NCBI RefSeq assembly: GCF_010725885.1
Contig: NZ_AP022600.1
Coordinates: forward strand, 2,294,001 to 2,358,000
Direction of reading: 5' to 3'
From: Mycolicibacterium tokaiense
GTDB lineage: Bacteria > Actinomycetota > Actinomycetes > Mycobacteriales > Mycobacteriaceae
Length of the DNA: 64,000 nucleotides
Part shown: piece after piece, positions 53,376-62,466 of the stretch
Position numbering within the stretch: position 1 is the first letter of the stretch
How the letters are laid out: each line of letters opens with the position of its first letter
Made by a program: the position numbers and the translations under genes
Notes under the pieces: generated by a model
What the model saw: the letters and a program-made list of their open reading frames with translations, nothing else
What the model was told of the DNA's origin: nothing
The model's database searches: none

Positions 53376-54725
53376 GTGACGCAGACCAGGGTGCTGCCGC
53401 CGGTGTCGTCGATCCGGGAGATCGACGAACAGGTGCTACCCATACCTCGTGTCGAGATCGAACTGAGTGACATCGAGGACGACCTTGCCTCCGCCTCCGA
53501 TTGGGGTGATGCATCGAGGGTGATGGCATTGGTACGGCTGCACACTTATCCGCTAGGTGTGGTGTATCTCGATGGCAGGCTGGGCCCCTCACGGCGGCTG
53601 CACGCCGCAGGGATATGGACAGTGCTGAACGAGGCGATCAATGCGCATCTGTCTGCGGACGGTTTGCCTGTCGCGAGTCGGATCGACGATGTGGTTGTGG
53701 CGTCGACATCAGGTTCCCCGCGTTGCCTGCAGTACCGGGACAGCGTGCTTTCCCGCGGTTCTTTCATCAGTGTTGTCGTCGCCACTCGGGATCGGCCCGA
53801 CAGTCTCGCAGCCTGTCTGAAGTCACTGCTGAGATCGAGCTACCAGCATTTCGAGATCATCGTGGTGGACAACGACCCGACCAGCGATGACACGGAGCTG
53901 ATGATCCGGCGGCGTTTTCCGTCGGTCCGGTATGTCCGGGAGTGCCGGCGCGGCCTGGCATCGGCACACAACTGTGGTCTCTCGCTGGCACAGGGCCAGA
54001 TAACCGCATTCGTCGACGATGACGTTCTCGTGGACGCACAGTGGTTGGTCTCGATCGCTGAGGGATTCGCGGTGACAGACCGTGTTGGTTGTGTGACCGG
54101 CCTCATCCTGCCCGCCCAACTGGACACTCCGGCGCAGTTGCTGCTGGAACACCGGGGAGGTTACGGCAAGGGGTTCGATCTCCAGATCTTCGACACCCAC
54201 GACAATCGGCCGGCCGACCCATTGTTCCCGTTTGCCGCCGGTCGCCTCGGCTCTGGGGCGAACATGGCCTTCGACACCCGAAAGCTGCGCGAATTGGGCG
54301 GTTTCGATGCAGCGCTCGGTGTGGGGACGTTCGCTCGCGGTGGTGACGACCTGATCGGTATCTTCCGCACGATCGTCGCAGGCCATCGGGTCGTGTACCA
54401 GCCTGCCGCCATCGTGTGGCACCGCCATTACCGCGATCTCACCGCCCTGCGGAACATGGCCCACGGCTGCGGAGTCGGTATGGGTGCGTTCTTGGCGAGT
54501 GGACTCGTGCACGAGCCGCGGATGCTCATCAGCTTCGTGCGTTGTCTGCCGGCATGCTTCGTCCATCTCGCGCGACAGGCCGGGACGGGTCAGCGAGGAC
54601 GGCCCGGTGCGTGGCCGGCTGAGTTCGTGCGGGTCGAGAGGCGCGGTCTGCTCACGGGCCCAGTCGCCTACGCAGTCAGCCGTTGGAGGGCGCGCCGAGC
54701 TGTTGCGGACAGGGGCGACAAGTGA
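53376..54725 (+). CDS. GT2-family glycosyltransferase with N-terminal extension
   Basis: 449 residues from GTG 53376, which has GGGGAGGAA five bases upstream. Residues 1-125 are an extension of unknown fold (RVMALVRLHTYPLGVVYLDG near residue 50). The GT-A domain starts at FISVVVATRDRPDSLAACLK (near residue 130); QITAFVDDDVLVDAQWLVSI (near residue 210) has the DDD metal site. FARGGDDLIGIFRTIVAGHR near residue 320 supplies the ED-type acidic pair (GGDDL). Such extended GT2s occur in actinobacterial polysaccharide clusters. It overlaps the flippase gene by four bases (GTGA). Confidence 0.86.
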   Translation: MTQTRVLPPVSSIREIDEQVLPIPRVEIELSDIEDDLASASDWGDASRVMALVRLHTYPLGVVYLDGRLGPSRRLHAAGIWTVLNEAINAHLSADGLPVASRIDDVVVASTSGSPRCLQYRDSVLSRGSFISVVVATRDRPDSLAACLKSLLRSSYQHFEIIVVDNDPTSDDTELMIRRRFPSVRYVRECRRGLASAHNCGLSLAQGQITAFVDDDVLVDAQWLVSIAEGFAVTDRVGCVTGLILPAQLDTPAQLLLEHRGGYGKGFDLQIFDTHDNRPADPLFPFAAGRLGSGANMAFDTRKLRELGGFDAALGVGTFARGGDDLIGIFRTIVAGHRVVYQPAAIVWHRHYRDLTALRNMAHGCGVGMGAFLASGLVHEPRMLISFVRCLPACFVHLARQAGTGQRGRPGAWPAEFVRVERRGLLTGPVAYAVSRWRARRAVADRGDK

Positions 54726-56056
54726 AAACGCGCGTGCGGCGGTCCCCGGATTTCGGCTCACTCACTCGCGTGTTCCGTAACCCGCTCCTGCGCAACGGAC
54801 ACCTGCTGACGCTGAGCTCGGCACTGGTGGCGCTCATGGGTCTGTGCTTCTGGACGATCGCCGCCTGGAGATACGACGCCGCTGCAGTGGGTAGCAACTC
54901 TGCTGCCATCTCGTTGATGATGTTGTTGGTTTCCATCTCTCAACTCAACCTCTCGAGCGCGGTGGTCCGCTTCGTGCCGGCTGCGGGTCGGCACACCAAG
55001 ATGCTGGTGGCCATCGTTTTTGTGGTCGGTGGATGCGTTGCTCTCGTGGTCGGTGTCTGCGCAGTCATCGTCGTCGATGTCGTCTCGCCTGGGACGAACA
55101 TGTTCGGCGGGTCGAAGGCGCACGCGATCTTCGTGGTCGCCACCGTGGCGTCGACGATCTTCATCATCCAAGAAGGAGTTCTGACAGGGTTGCGCCGCAC
55201 GGGGCTCGTGCCGTTGACGAACTTCGCTTTCGCAGCAGCGAAAATGCTTCTCATCACCCTCTTTGCTGCATCGATGCCATCGGACGGGATCCTCGCAGCG
55301 TGGGCCCTGTCCGCGGTCGGCATCGTCACCGCAATCGGTGTATTCCTCTTTGCGAAAGCCATTCCCGGTTGCCGCGCCGCCGCCTCGGCAGTCGGCAGCC
55401 TGCCACCACTTCGCCGCCTGGTCAGGTTTGCCGCGCTCGACTACGTGGGTGCCATCAGTGCGACGGCCTCTCTGACCCTGATGCCGATCATGGTGTTGAC
55501 GGTGCTGGGCGCAGAGCAGAACGCCTACTTCTCCATGGCGTGGTTGGTGGCGTGCTCCATCTTCCAGATAAATCTGAACATGGGGATGTCCTTGGTGGTC
55601 GAATCATCGGTCGATCAGTCCGATCTGGCACGGCAGGCACGCCACGTTCTCGCCCACACCGGCAAGCTCCTCGCGGTGGTGGTGGCGGGGTTCGTGATCT
55701 TCGCTCCGTATCTGCTCGGCATCTTCGGTGGTTCATATCACGAGGCGGACAACGCACTTCGGCTCTTTGCCCTGGCTGCGCTGCCCCATCTCGTGGTGAT
55801 GACCGCAGTCAGTTCGGCGCGTGCGCAGCAGCGAATGGACCTGGTGCTCTGGTGCCAGGTCCCACAGTGCCTCGTCGCGGTGCCGCTGACATGGTTCCTG
55901 CTGCCGGTCATGGGTATGGCGGGGGCCAGTCTTGCGTGGTTGATCACGATCTCGCTGATCGCCGGTGGGCTGCTCGTCCAGAGACACCTGTGGCTGTCCG
56001 TCGTCGTTCCCGTGACCAAGCCCCCGAACCCAACCGAACAGAAAGTTCCGCTGTGA
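54722..56056 (+). CDS. Wzx-like polysaccharide flippase 2
   Basis: A 444-residue membrane protein with about twelve helices, MATE/MOP type. NPLLRNGHLLTLSSALVALM begins helix 1 and FRRL-type loops separate helices; VVRFVPAAGRHTKMLVAIVF near residue 80 and GLRRTGLVPLTNFAFAAAKM near residue 155 are typical. It has little obvious similarity to flippase 1, suggesting the locus exports two different lipid-linked units or that one acts on a different precursor. GTG 54722 overlaps the GT2 stop; the following deacetylase gene overlaps by four bases. Confidence 0.85.
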   Translation: MKTRVRRSPDFGSLTRVFRNPLLRNGHLLTLSSALVALMGLCFWTIAAWRYDAAAVGSNSAAISLMMLLVSISQLNLSSAVVRFVPAAGRHTKMLVAIVFVVGGCVALVVGVCAVIVVDVVSPGTNMFGGSKAHAIFVVATVASTIFIIQEGVLTGLRRTGLVPLTNFAFAAAKMLLITLFAASMPSDGILAAWALSAVGIVTAIGVFLFAKAIPGCRAAASAVGSLPPLRRLVRFAALDYVGAISATASLTLMPIMVLTVLGAEQNAYFSMAWLVACSIFQINLNMGMSLVVESSVDQSDLARQARHVLAHTGKLLAVVVAGFVIFAPYLLGIFGGSYHEADNALRLFALAALPHLVVMTAVSSARAQQRMDLVLWCQVPQCLVAVPLTWFLLPVMGMAGASLAWLITISLIAGGLLVQRHLWLSVVVPVTKPPNPTEQKVPL

Positions 56057-56883
56057 CCACCGTTCCCATCCTCCTGTATCACTCGATTTCGACGGATCCG
56101 CCGGGGTGGATCGCGCCCTATTCGGTGACCCCCGCGGTTTTCGGCCACCACCTGGAATTGATCGCAGAGAGCAATGCAACGGTGCTGAGCGTCTCGCAAT
56201 TGGTCGGCGCGTTGCGCGGGCTGGTGCCCTTGCCGCCGCGGCCGGTTGTGATCACCTTTGACGACGGCTTCGCCGATATCTGCTCTGCCGCAGTGCAACT
56301 CGCTTCTCACAACATGTGCAGCACGCTCTACATCACCACCGGGGCGATCCGCGGGAGCGGGGCGCGGCCCGCAGACATGGCGCTCCCCCCCGCTGAGATG
56401 TTGGACTGGTCCCAGGTTGACGAGCTTGCGGAGATGAACATCGAGATCGGGGCTCACACCCACACGCATCCGCAGCTGGACGCGATGCGTATCTCAGAGG
56501 CACGCAATGAGATCCGGAGTTCCAAGCACATTCTCGAGGACCGCCTGGGGCGTCAGGTTCCGAGCTTCGCCTACCCCCATGGCTTCCAATCGGCACGCCT
56601 GCGGCGCGAGGTCGAGGCAGCCGGATACACCTCGGCATGTGGGGTGATGAATGCGTTGAGTTCCCATTCGGACCAGGTCTTCTGTTTGGCACGTCTGACT
56701 GTCCGGAACACCACTTCGACCGCGGCGATGGCCGCGTGGCTCACGGGGCGGGGCGCCCGTGTAGCCCCCTATCCGGAGGCATTCCGCACCAAAGCATGGC
56801 GCGCTTACCGGCGCGGCCGCGGTCCGCGGTCGACGCGAGGTGTGATCGACGATCGGACCTCGAAGTCGGAGGTACGGCCATGA
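56053..56883 (+). CDS. CE4 polysaccharide deacetylase
   Basis: 276 residues from GTG 56053. The NodB fold opens VPILLYHSI; motif 1 is VVITFDDGFADIC (near residue 62) with the catalytic base and metal Asp, motif 2 is EIGAHTHTHPQL (near residue 130) with metal His ligands, and FAYPHGFQS near residue 175 is motif 3. There is no signal peptide, so it may act on nucleotide- or lipid-linked intermediates in the cytoplasm, or need another export route. Removing N-acetyl groups fits a GlcNAc-containing polymer supplied by the GlmS-like enzyme. Confidence 0.88.
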   Translation: MTTVPILLYHSISTDPPGWIAPYSVTPAVFGHHLELIAESNATVLSVSQLVGALRGLVPLPPRPVVITFDDGFADICSAAVQLASHNMCSTLYITTGAIRGSGARPADMALPPAEMLDWSQVDELAEMNIEIGAHTHTHPQLDAMRISEARNEIRSSKHILEDRLGRQVPSFAYPHGFQSARLRREVEAAGYTSACGVMNALSSHSDQVFCLARLTVRNTTSTAAMAAWLTGRGARVAPYPEAFRTKAWRAYRRGRGPRSTRGVIDDRTSKSEVRP

Positions 56884-57890
56884 CGATCAACCGCAGCGCG
56901 GACGTCGTCATCTGCACCTACACGGAAGCGCGTTGGGACCTGCTCGTCCGTTCCGTGAGTTCGGTTCTCGTGCAGAGTGTGGCGCCCGAACAGGTGATCG
57001 TCGTCGTCGACCACAACAGCGACCTCGCGGCGAAGTGTCGTGACCAGTGGCGTGCGGGCACCACCGGGTCGTCGGTGCCGGTGGTGGTCGTCGAGAATCG
57101 CTTCGTCGGCCGACTCGGTTCAGCCCGCAACACCGGCCTGCTCCTGGCCGCCGCTGATATCGTTGCCTTCCTCGACGATGACGCTGAGGCGGCAGAAGAG
57201 TGGCTGGAGCGTCTCCTGGCCGTGTATCGGCGGTACCCGTCTGCTGTTGCGGTCGGCGGAGCTCCGTTGCCGAACTATGCTGTGCCGCGGCCCAGTTGGT
57301 TCCCCTCTCAGTTCGATTGGATCTTCGGCTGTCACTACCAGTCGATGCCCGCGGAGCTGGCGCCCGTGCGTCATCTCATCGGTGCGAGCATGTCTGTCGA
57401 GCGCGAGTTCATGCTCGAGGTGCGGGGATTCCATGCCGATGACCACGATGACATGGATCTGTCGCATCGGGTACGGCACGCGCATGGTCGGTCTGGTCTC
57501 CTCTACGAACCGCTGGCCCAGGTTCATCACTACGTCCCGTCCGAGCGATTGACCTGGAGCTACTTCTGGCGCCGGTGTTTCTACGTGAATCGGGGCAAGG
57601 TCGCAGCGGTTGCCGTGCTGGGCGATGCGGGAAATCTCCGTGCCGAACTCGGCTTCGCCGCGCGCACCCTGATCGAGATCGGACCGGCGTCGGTGGCGGC
57701 GGTCACCGGTGAGACGGCGCGGTTGCGGCAGTGGTTCGTCGCCATGGCGGGCACCGTGCTGGCAGGTCTCGGCTACCTCGCGGGCAAGGCCCAGGTGATC
57801 CGCGGTGTCACGCCGGAACTCCTGACCACCGGACTCACCGTCGAGGACGTAGCCCGGGTACGTGCGAAGGTTCGAGTCGCTGATGCATAG
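56880..57890 (+). CDS. GT2-family glycosyltransferase
   Basis: 336 residues. ADVVICTYTEARWDLLVRSV is the fold opening; IVAFLDDDAEAAEEWLERLL (near residue 95) contains the DDD motif; FHADDHDDMDLSHRVRHAHG near residue 190 the ED-like catalytic region. The C-terminal 100 residues include amphipathic segments that suggest membrane association. ATG 56880 overlaps the deacetylase stop, and the gene overlaps the GMC oxidoreductase gene by eight bases. Confidence 0.87.
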   Translation: MTINRSADVVICTYTEARWDLLVRSVSSVLVQSVAPEQVIVVVDHNSDLAAKCRDQWRAGTTGSSVPVVVVENRFVGRLGSARNTGLLLAAADIVAFLDDDAEAAEEWLERLLAVYRRYPSAVAVGGAPLPNYAVPRPSWFPSQFDWIFGCHYQSMPAELAPVRHLIGASMSVEREFMLEVRGFHADDHDDMDLSHRVRHAHGRSGLLYEPLAQVHHYVPSERLTWSYFWRRCFYVNRGKVAAVAVLGDAGNLRAELGFAARTLIEIGPASVAAVTGETARLRQWFVAMAGTVLAGLGYLAGKAQVIRGVTPELLTTGLTVEDVARVRAKVRVADA

Positions 57891-59436
57891 CGTCATCGTC
57901 GGGTCGGGCCCTGCTGCTGCCGCCGCGCTTCTGGCCCTGGCCGACGACCCGTCCCAGCAGATCACCATCGTCGATCTCGGCGAACGACTTTCTGATGAGA
58001 CTGCAGCGGTGATCGAACGGATGAGTGGGATGGAACCGCAGCAGTGGGGTGACACAGACCGCCAGTTGGTTGCCGCGCAGCCTGCTGCGGTTGCCGGTGC
58101 GGCCGTCCCCGAAAAGCGTTCCTACGGCTCCAATCACATGTTCGTCGATCAAGGACAGCAGCGTGGACTGACGATGCCGGATCGTGGGAACCGCGCTGCG
58201 GTCTCCGCTGCGCTGGGCGGGTTCTCGACTGTATGGGGTGCCCAGGTCATGCCGTTCTCGCGGGCCACCTTCAGACGGTGGCCGTTCGGTTGGGACGTGA
58301 TCGAACCGCACTACCGGGCCGTGTTGCAGGAGGTCCGGCTCGCGGGTGAAGTGGACGACTACGCCGAGGACTTCCCGTTGATCGCGCCCCACGCTTCCCT
58401 GCCTCCGGTCTCGGAGCGCACCCTCGCTGTATTGGCCCGGTACCAGCGGTACCGCGGTGATATTAGGTCGATGGGCATCGTGGTCGGCAAGGCCCGCCTC
58501 GCCTTCGCCGCGGATTCCTGCCGGAGATGTGGGCTGTGCATGACGGGTTGCCCCTATTCCCTGATCTACTCCGCCCGGCAGACTATTGATCGTTTTGTTG
58601 CCAGCGGGCGCGTGCGGCACTTACCCCAGATCCTCGTGACGGGCGTCGAGCAGCAGGCCGACAGCAAACCCGCGATCCGCGGCATCGACCTTGGCAACCA
58701 ACGTGCGGTGCGGTTCGAGGCGGATCGGATCTTTGTAGCGGCCGGTGGTCTCGGCAGCACCCGCATCGCCCTCAACTCGCTGGGCGCGCCCCCGCCGTAC
58801 CTCGGATTGCAGGAGTCGCAACAGTTTCTGGTGCCGTTCGTTTCGCGGCACGCCACGGCCGATCCGCGTGACCGGGGCGACTTCACCCTGAACCAGTTCA
58901 ACATGCTCCTGAAGTTCGACGACGAAGCGTACACCACCTCCCAGATCCACTGCTATCCCTACAATCCGGCGGTGGCCGCAGCTCTTCCCGGCTGGCTGTC
59001 CCCACGGATGACGGGCAGCGTTCTCGGTCGAGTCACAGCAGCCCTCGGGTATCTGCCATCATGGGAATCCCCCAAGATGCGTATCGAACTCCGGGCCCAG
59101 CGTGCCGAGGCACTGCCGGACATCCACGTGCGAGTCGTCGCGGATCGGCACCCTGCCATGCTTCGATCGGTGTTGACCAAGCTGACCCAGGTTGGGTCCA
59201 AACTCGATCTCTTTCCGGTGCTTCCGATGGTGCGGTTGTCCGGACCCGGTAAGAGCTACCACTTCGGCTCGACGTTTCCGCACGGCAAGGACTCTGATCT
59301 GCTGGGCCGTGTAGGGGGGTTCCGGAACATCCACCTGATCGACGGATCGGTACTGCCGTCGGTGCCGTCGACGACGTTCACCCTCACCGTGATGGCCAAT
59401 GCGCACCGCATTGCGGAGGAGAGCCGCAATGTGTGA
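57883..59436 (+). CDS. GMC-type FAD oxidoreductase with CxxCxxC-x3-C motif
   Basis: 517 residues from ATG 57883. SVIVGSGPAAAAALLAL is the FAD-binding Rossmann motif; YGSNHMF and ALGGFSTVWGAQVMPFS follow the GMC plan; the C-terminal HLIDGSVLPSVPSTTFTLTV carries the GMC_oxred_C signature. Unusually, CRRCGLCMTGCPYSLIYSAR (near residues 212-231) is a four-cysteine ferredoxin-like motif, suggesting a bound [4Fe-4S] cluster. It could oxidise a sugar hydroxyl of a lipid-linked or polymer substrate and pass electrons on through the cluster. Substrate unknown. The epimerase gene that follows overlaps by eight bases. Confidence 0.83.
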   Translation: MHSVIVGSGPAAAAALLALADDPSQQITIVDLGERLSDETAAVIERMSGMEPQQWGDTDRQLVAAQPAAVAGAAVPEKRSYGSNHMFVDQGQQRGLTMPDRGNRAAVSAALGGFSTVWGAQVMPFSRATFRRWPFGWDVIEPHYRAVLQEVRLAGEVDDYAEDFPLIAPHASLPPVSERTLAVLARYQRYRGDIRSMGIVVGKARLAFAADSCRRCGLCMTGCPYSLIYSARQTIDRFVASGRVRHLPQILVTGVEQQADSKPAIRGIDLGNQRAVRFEADRIFVAAGGLGSTRIALNSLGAPPPYLGLQESQQFLVPFVSRHATADPRDRGDFTLNQFNMLLKFDDEAYTTSQIHCYPYNPAVAAALPGWLSPRMTGSVLGRVTAALGYLPSWESPKMRIELRAQRAEALPDIHVRVVADRHPAMLRSVLTKLTQVGSKLDLFPVLPMVRLSGPGKSYHFGSTFPHGKDSDLLGRVGGFRNIHLIDGSVLPSVPSTTFTLTVMANAHRIAEESRNV

Positions 59437-60340
59437 GACGACCAACCCCACCGTCGCGGTCACCGGGGCCAGCGGGTATGTGGGTGGCGCGGTGTGTTCG
59501 GCTTTCGCCGCTGCGGGCTACCGGGTGATCGCACTACAACGGTCGGTACCCCGGGACGGCCACGTCCACGACCACATTCCGTACTCACTCGAGGGTGGGC
59601 TCGAACGTGCGCTGCCAGACGGCGTGGCGGCCGTGATCCATTGCGCATACGATCTGCGCGAGCGCGACCCCGAACTCATCACTCGCGTCAACGTCGGTGG
59701 CACCGCACGACTACTGGCGGCGGCCGGGACAACCCCGATGGTCCTGATGTCCTCGATGTCCGCCCATGCCGGTACATCGCAGATCTACGGTCAGGCCAAG
59801 CTGGCATGTGAGCGGCTTGTAACCGATTGTGGTGGAACCGCGTTGCGCCTTGGGCTCGTCTACGACGATGCAGCCAGCGGCGGTATGGTGGGGGCCCTGC
59901 GCAAGGTCTCCAGCGCCCCCATCGTGCCCATGCCGCATCCAGAACCTTCTCAGTACACCGTGCACGTCCACGACATGACGAGATGCGTGCTCTCCGTGGT
60001 CCAACAAGCCCCCCCGCAACGGATTCTCGGGGTCGCCCACCCCCGGCCGGTCCCGCTCAGCGAGATCGTCTCGCATCTGCGGGCGATGACGAAGGACACT
60101 CCGCTTCGTTCAGTGCGGGTGCCCACGGCCATGATTCATCGACTGCTCCGTGCGATCGAAGCAGTCGGACTGTGGATCGGCTTTCGCGCTGATTCGGTGG
60201 TCGGCCTTGCCAACCCGGCGCCGGTGGTGCCGCACGTGGGATATTGGCAGGACCTGGGAATCATGCTGCGCGACTTCGGTAGTGGTCGTGCGGCGCAATC
60301 GATGATCACCGCCGACTGTGATGTGTCCGGCAGCTCATGA
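59429..60340 (+). CDS. NAD-dependent epimerase/reductase-like protein
   Basis: 303 residues. VAVTGASGYVGGAVCSAF near residue 10 binds NAD(P). AVIHCAYDLRE replaces the usual VVHLAA, VLMSSMSAHAG holds the Ser, and YGQAKLACE the Tyr-x3-Lys. The family also includes sugar 4-ketoreductases such as RmlD. Being next to an oxidoreductase, it may reduce a keto-sugar made by that enzyme; this is inference. ATG 59429 overlaps the previous stop by eight bases. Confidence 0.83.
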   Translation: MCETTNPTVAVTGASGYVGGAVCSAFAAAGYRVIALQRSVPRDGHVHDHIPYSLEGGLERALPDGVAAVIHCAYDLRERDPELITRVNVGGTARLLAAAGTTPMVLMSSMSAHAGTSQIYGQAKLACERLVTDCGGTALRLGLVYDDAASGGMVGALRKVSSAPIVPMPHPEPSQYTVHVHDMTRCVLSVVQQAPPQRILGVAHPRPVPLSEIVSHLRAMTKDTPLRSVRVPTAMIHRLLRAIEAVGLWIGFRADSVVGLANPAPVVPHVGYWQDLGIMLRDFGSGRAAQSMITADCDVSGSS

Positions 60341-62466
60341 CCTCAACCCCCGACGGCGACACACTCCAGACATCGACGGTGAAGGATTCCGGCACACGCC
60401 ATCGGCTCGCCGCGGTGGGCTGTCCGCGCCCCCTTGCTCAGATCAGTGTTCTGGCCGGAGTCTCGGGTGTCATGTCCACCATCCCGTCGTCGCCAGTCGT
60501 GCAGTCGTTGCTACTGCTCGTCCTGATCACGACGGGTGCCGGCAGTGCGGCACTGTGCTGGGTGAACATTCCGGCCGGCGCGGCAGGGTCGGGTGTCATC
60601 GGGGTCAGTCTTGCGGCCGTCGTGATCCTCACGACCACACCGGCACAGTGGGAGTTGTGGCGGCCGGTGGAATCGTGCGTGATCTTGTCGGCAATGGTCG
60701 CCTGCAGCGGCCTGGTTCGTCTCTGGAGTCTGCGGCGAAGTGCGAACCCGATCAGTGGCATCAGGCCGCGTCCCGTCGGGGTTGGAGTACCTCTGCGCGC
60801 CGCGTTCCCACTCGCTCTGGCGATCGCGTTGTGGTTGCTGTCGTTGTCGCTGCTGGCAGGCGAGGACATCGGACAGTACGGTCTCCTCGGCAGTGCTGGT
60901 GGGGTGCTGCTCATGCTGGCGGCGGCAGCCGTGGTCACGTCGTTCGTGTCGGCAATGATCCTGGGCCGCAGGACTATCGCCGCACTGGCCATTCTCATGA
61001 TGGTGTGTGTGGGAAGAGTGACGGCGACGCTGCTCACCGAAGTGCCCACCAACGCCTATACGTACAAGCACATAGGCGTCGTCGACTACGTGCTCACCGA
61101 GCATGCACTGGCCCCGTACTGGACCGATGTGTATGTGCGCTGGCCGGGATTCTTCACCACCATGGCGTGGTTCAGCTCCATCACCGGACTGGATCCGATG
61201 AACACTGCCCACTGGTTCGCCGTCGTCACCGACATCGTGATCGCGATCGTCGTCGCCGCGTTGGCATTCGGTGTCACCAAGAGCAAAGATGTCGCGCTCG
61301 TCGCAGCCTTGGTGGTGCAGATGGTGAATTGGGTAGGTCAGGACTACTATTCGCCGCAGGCGCTGAGTCTGATCATGGCGTTCTCGATTCTGTCGCTGTT
61401 GTTGTGTTCCCGAGACTCGGACACCTCGGGGTACGTCTCGATCCCGATCTTCGCGGCGATGGTGGCAACGCACCAACTCACCCCGGTATGGGTTTGCGCG
61501 GTGGTCGCGGCGCTGGCGCTGTTCAGACTCGCCAAGCCACGTTGGCTGCCGATTGTGTATGTCGGAGTCTGGGCGATCTACGTGATACCGCGCCTGGACT
61601 CGGTGATGCAATACGGAATCTTCAATTTCGATCCGCTGGCGAACAGTGCGGGCTCCACGTTGGGTGTGCGGACCGAGTCGGCCGGTTACCAGTTCACCGT
61701 GATCGTGGATCGGATTCTCACGGTGGGGTTCTGGGTGTTGGCCGCGGTCTGTGTGGTCGTTCTCTGGCGCCGTGGCGCCCGACCCTGGGCCGCGGCAATC
61801 TGCGCCTTCTCGCCGATGCTGCTCATCGCCGGACAGAGTTACGGCGGTGAAGTGAGTATGCGGGTGTTCCTGTTCTCCCTCGCGGGTTGCTCGACCCTGA
61901 TTGCCTGGGTTCTCGTCGACATGCTGTCGAATTCCAAGGCTGCGCCGAACCGAATCCTGCAATCAGGGGTGTTGGCCCTGCTCACTGCGTTCGCGCTCGC
62001 CGGATTGCACGGTTACTACAGCAGCTGGTCGTTCAGCACCATCACCCGAACGCAGGTGGAGCAGTCCCGGATGGTGTTGTCGGACAATCGGAATGAGACC
62101 GTGATCACCGTGTGGGCCTCATCGGCGGGCTGGCCGGCACGGCCGAGTTCGGACTATGTGAAATTCGCCCTCGCGGACTCTCTCTATGACGTGCCGCTCG
62201 ACGAACTTCGCCACTCGATCCTGGCAGATGTGCCAGACAGTGACGACATGGCGGAACTGGAAGCGGGACCGAACTCGACCGGACACCCGATGTATGTGGT
62301 GTTGCCGCGGCAGCTCTATGCGTACGACGCTTGGATCGGATTGTTCGTGCCGGGTGTACTCGATGGCCTGAAGCATCAGATCGAGACGCGTCCCGGATGG
62401 ACCGAGGAGATCAACGACGCCGACACGGTCGTGTATCGGTACTCCCCTGAGGAAGAGGCACCATGA
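60337..62466 (+). CDS. Large polytopic membrane protein, Wzy/GT-C-like
   Basis: 709 residues with about fourteen membrane helices between residues 45 and 570 and a C-terminal extracytoplasmic domain of about 140 residues. No exact family is recognised; layout (helices, then a soluble C-terminal part, with TEHALAPYWTDVYVRWPGFF and QDYYSPQALSLIMAF in loops) resembles GT-C transferases and actinobacterial Wzy-like polymerases. The Asp/Arg in the YVRWPGF loop and the QDYYSPQ loop are candidates for the active site. It may polymerise the unit moved by flippase 2, while the protein at 34342 does so for flippase 1. ATGA overlaps on both sides. Confidence 0.75.
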   Translation: MTSTPDGDTLQTSTVKDSGTRHRLAAVGCPRPLAQISVLAGVSGVMSTIPSSPVVQSLLLLVLITTGAGSAALCWVNIPAGAAGSGVIGVSLAAVVILTTTPAQWELWRPVESCVILSAMVACSGLVRLWSLRRSANPISGIRPRPVGVGVPLRAAFPLALAIALWLLSLSLLAGEDIGQYGLLGSAGGVLLMLAAAAVVTSFVSAMILGRRTIAALAILMMVCVGRVTATLLTEVPTNAYTYKHIGVVDYVLTEHALAPYWTDVYVRWPGFFTTMAWFSSITGLDPMNTAHWFAVVTDIVIAIVVAALAFGVTKSKDVALVAALVVQMVNWVGQDYYSPQALSLIMAFSILSLLLCSRDSDTSGYVSIPIFAAMVATHQLTPVWVCAVVAALALFRLAKPRWLPIVYVGVWAIYVIPRLDSVMQYGIFNFDPLANSAGSTLGVRTESAGYQFTVIVDRILTVGFWVLAAVCVVVLWRRGARPWAAAICAFSPMLLIAGQSYGGEVSMRVFLFSLAGCSTLIAWVLVDMLSNSKAAPNRILQSGVLALLTAFALAGLHGYYSSWSFSTITRTQVEQSRMVLSDNRNETVITVWASSAGWPARPSSDYVKFALADSLYDVPLDELRHSILADVPDSDDMAELEAGPNSTGHPMYVVLPRQLYAYDAWIGLFVPGVLDGLKHQIETRPGWTEEINDADTVVYRYSPEEEAP

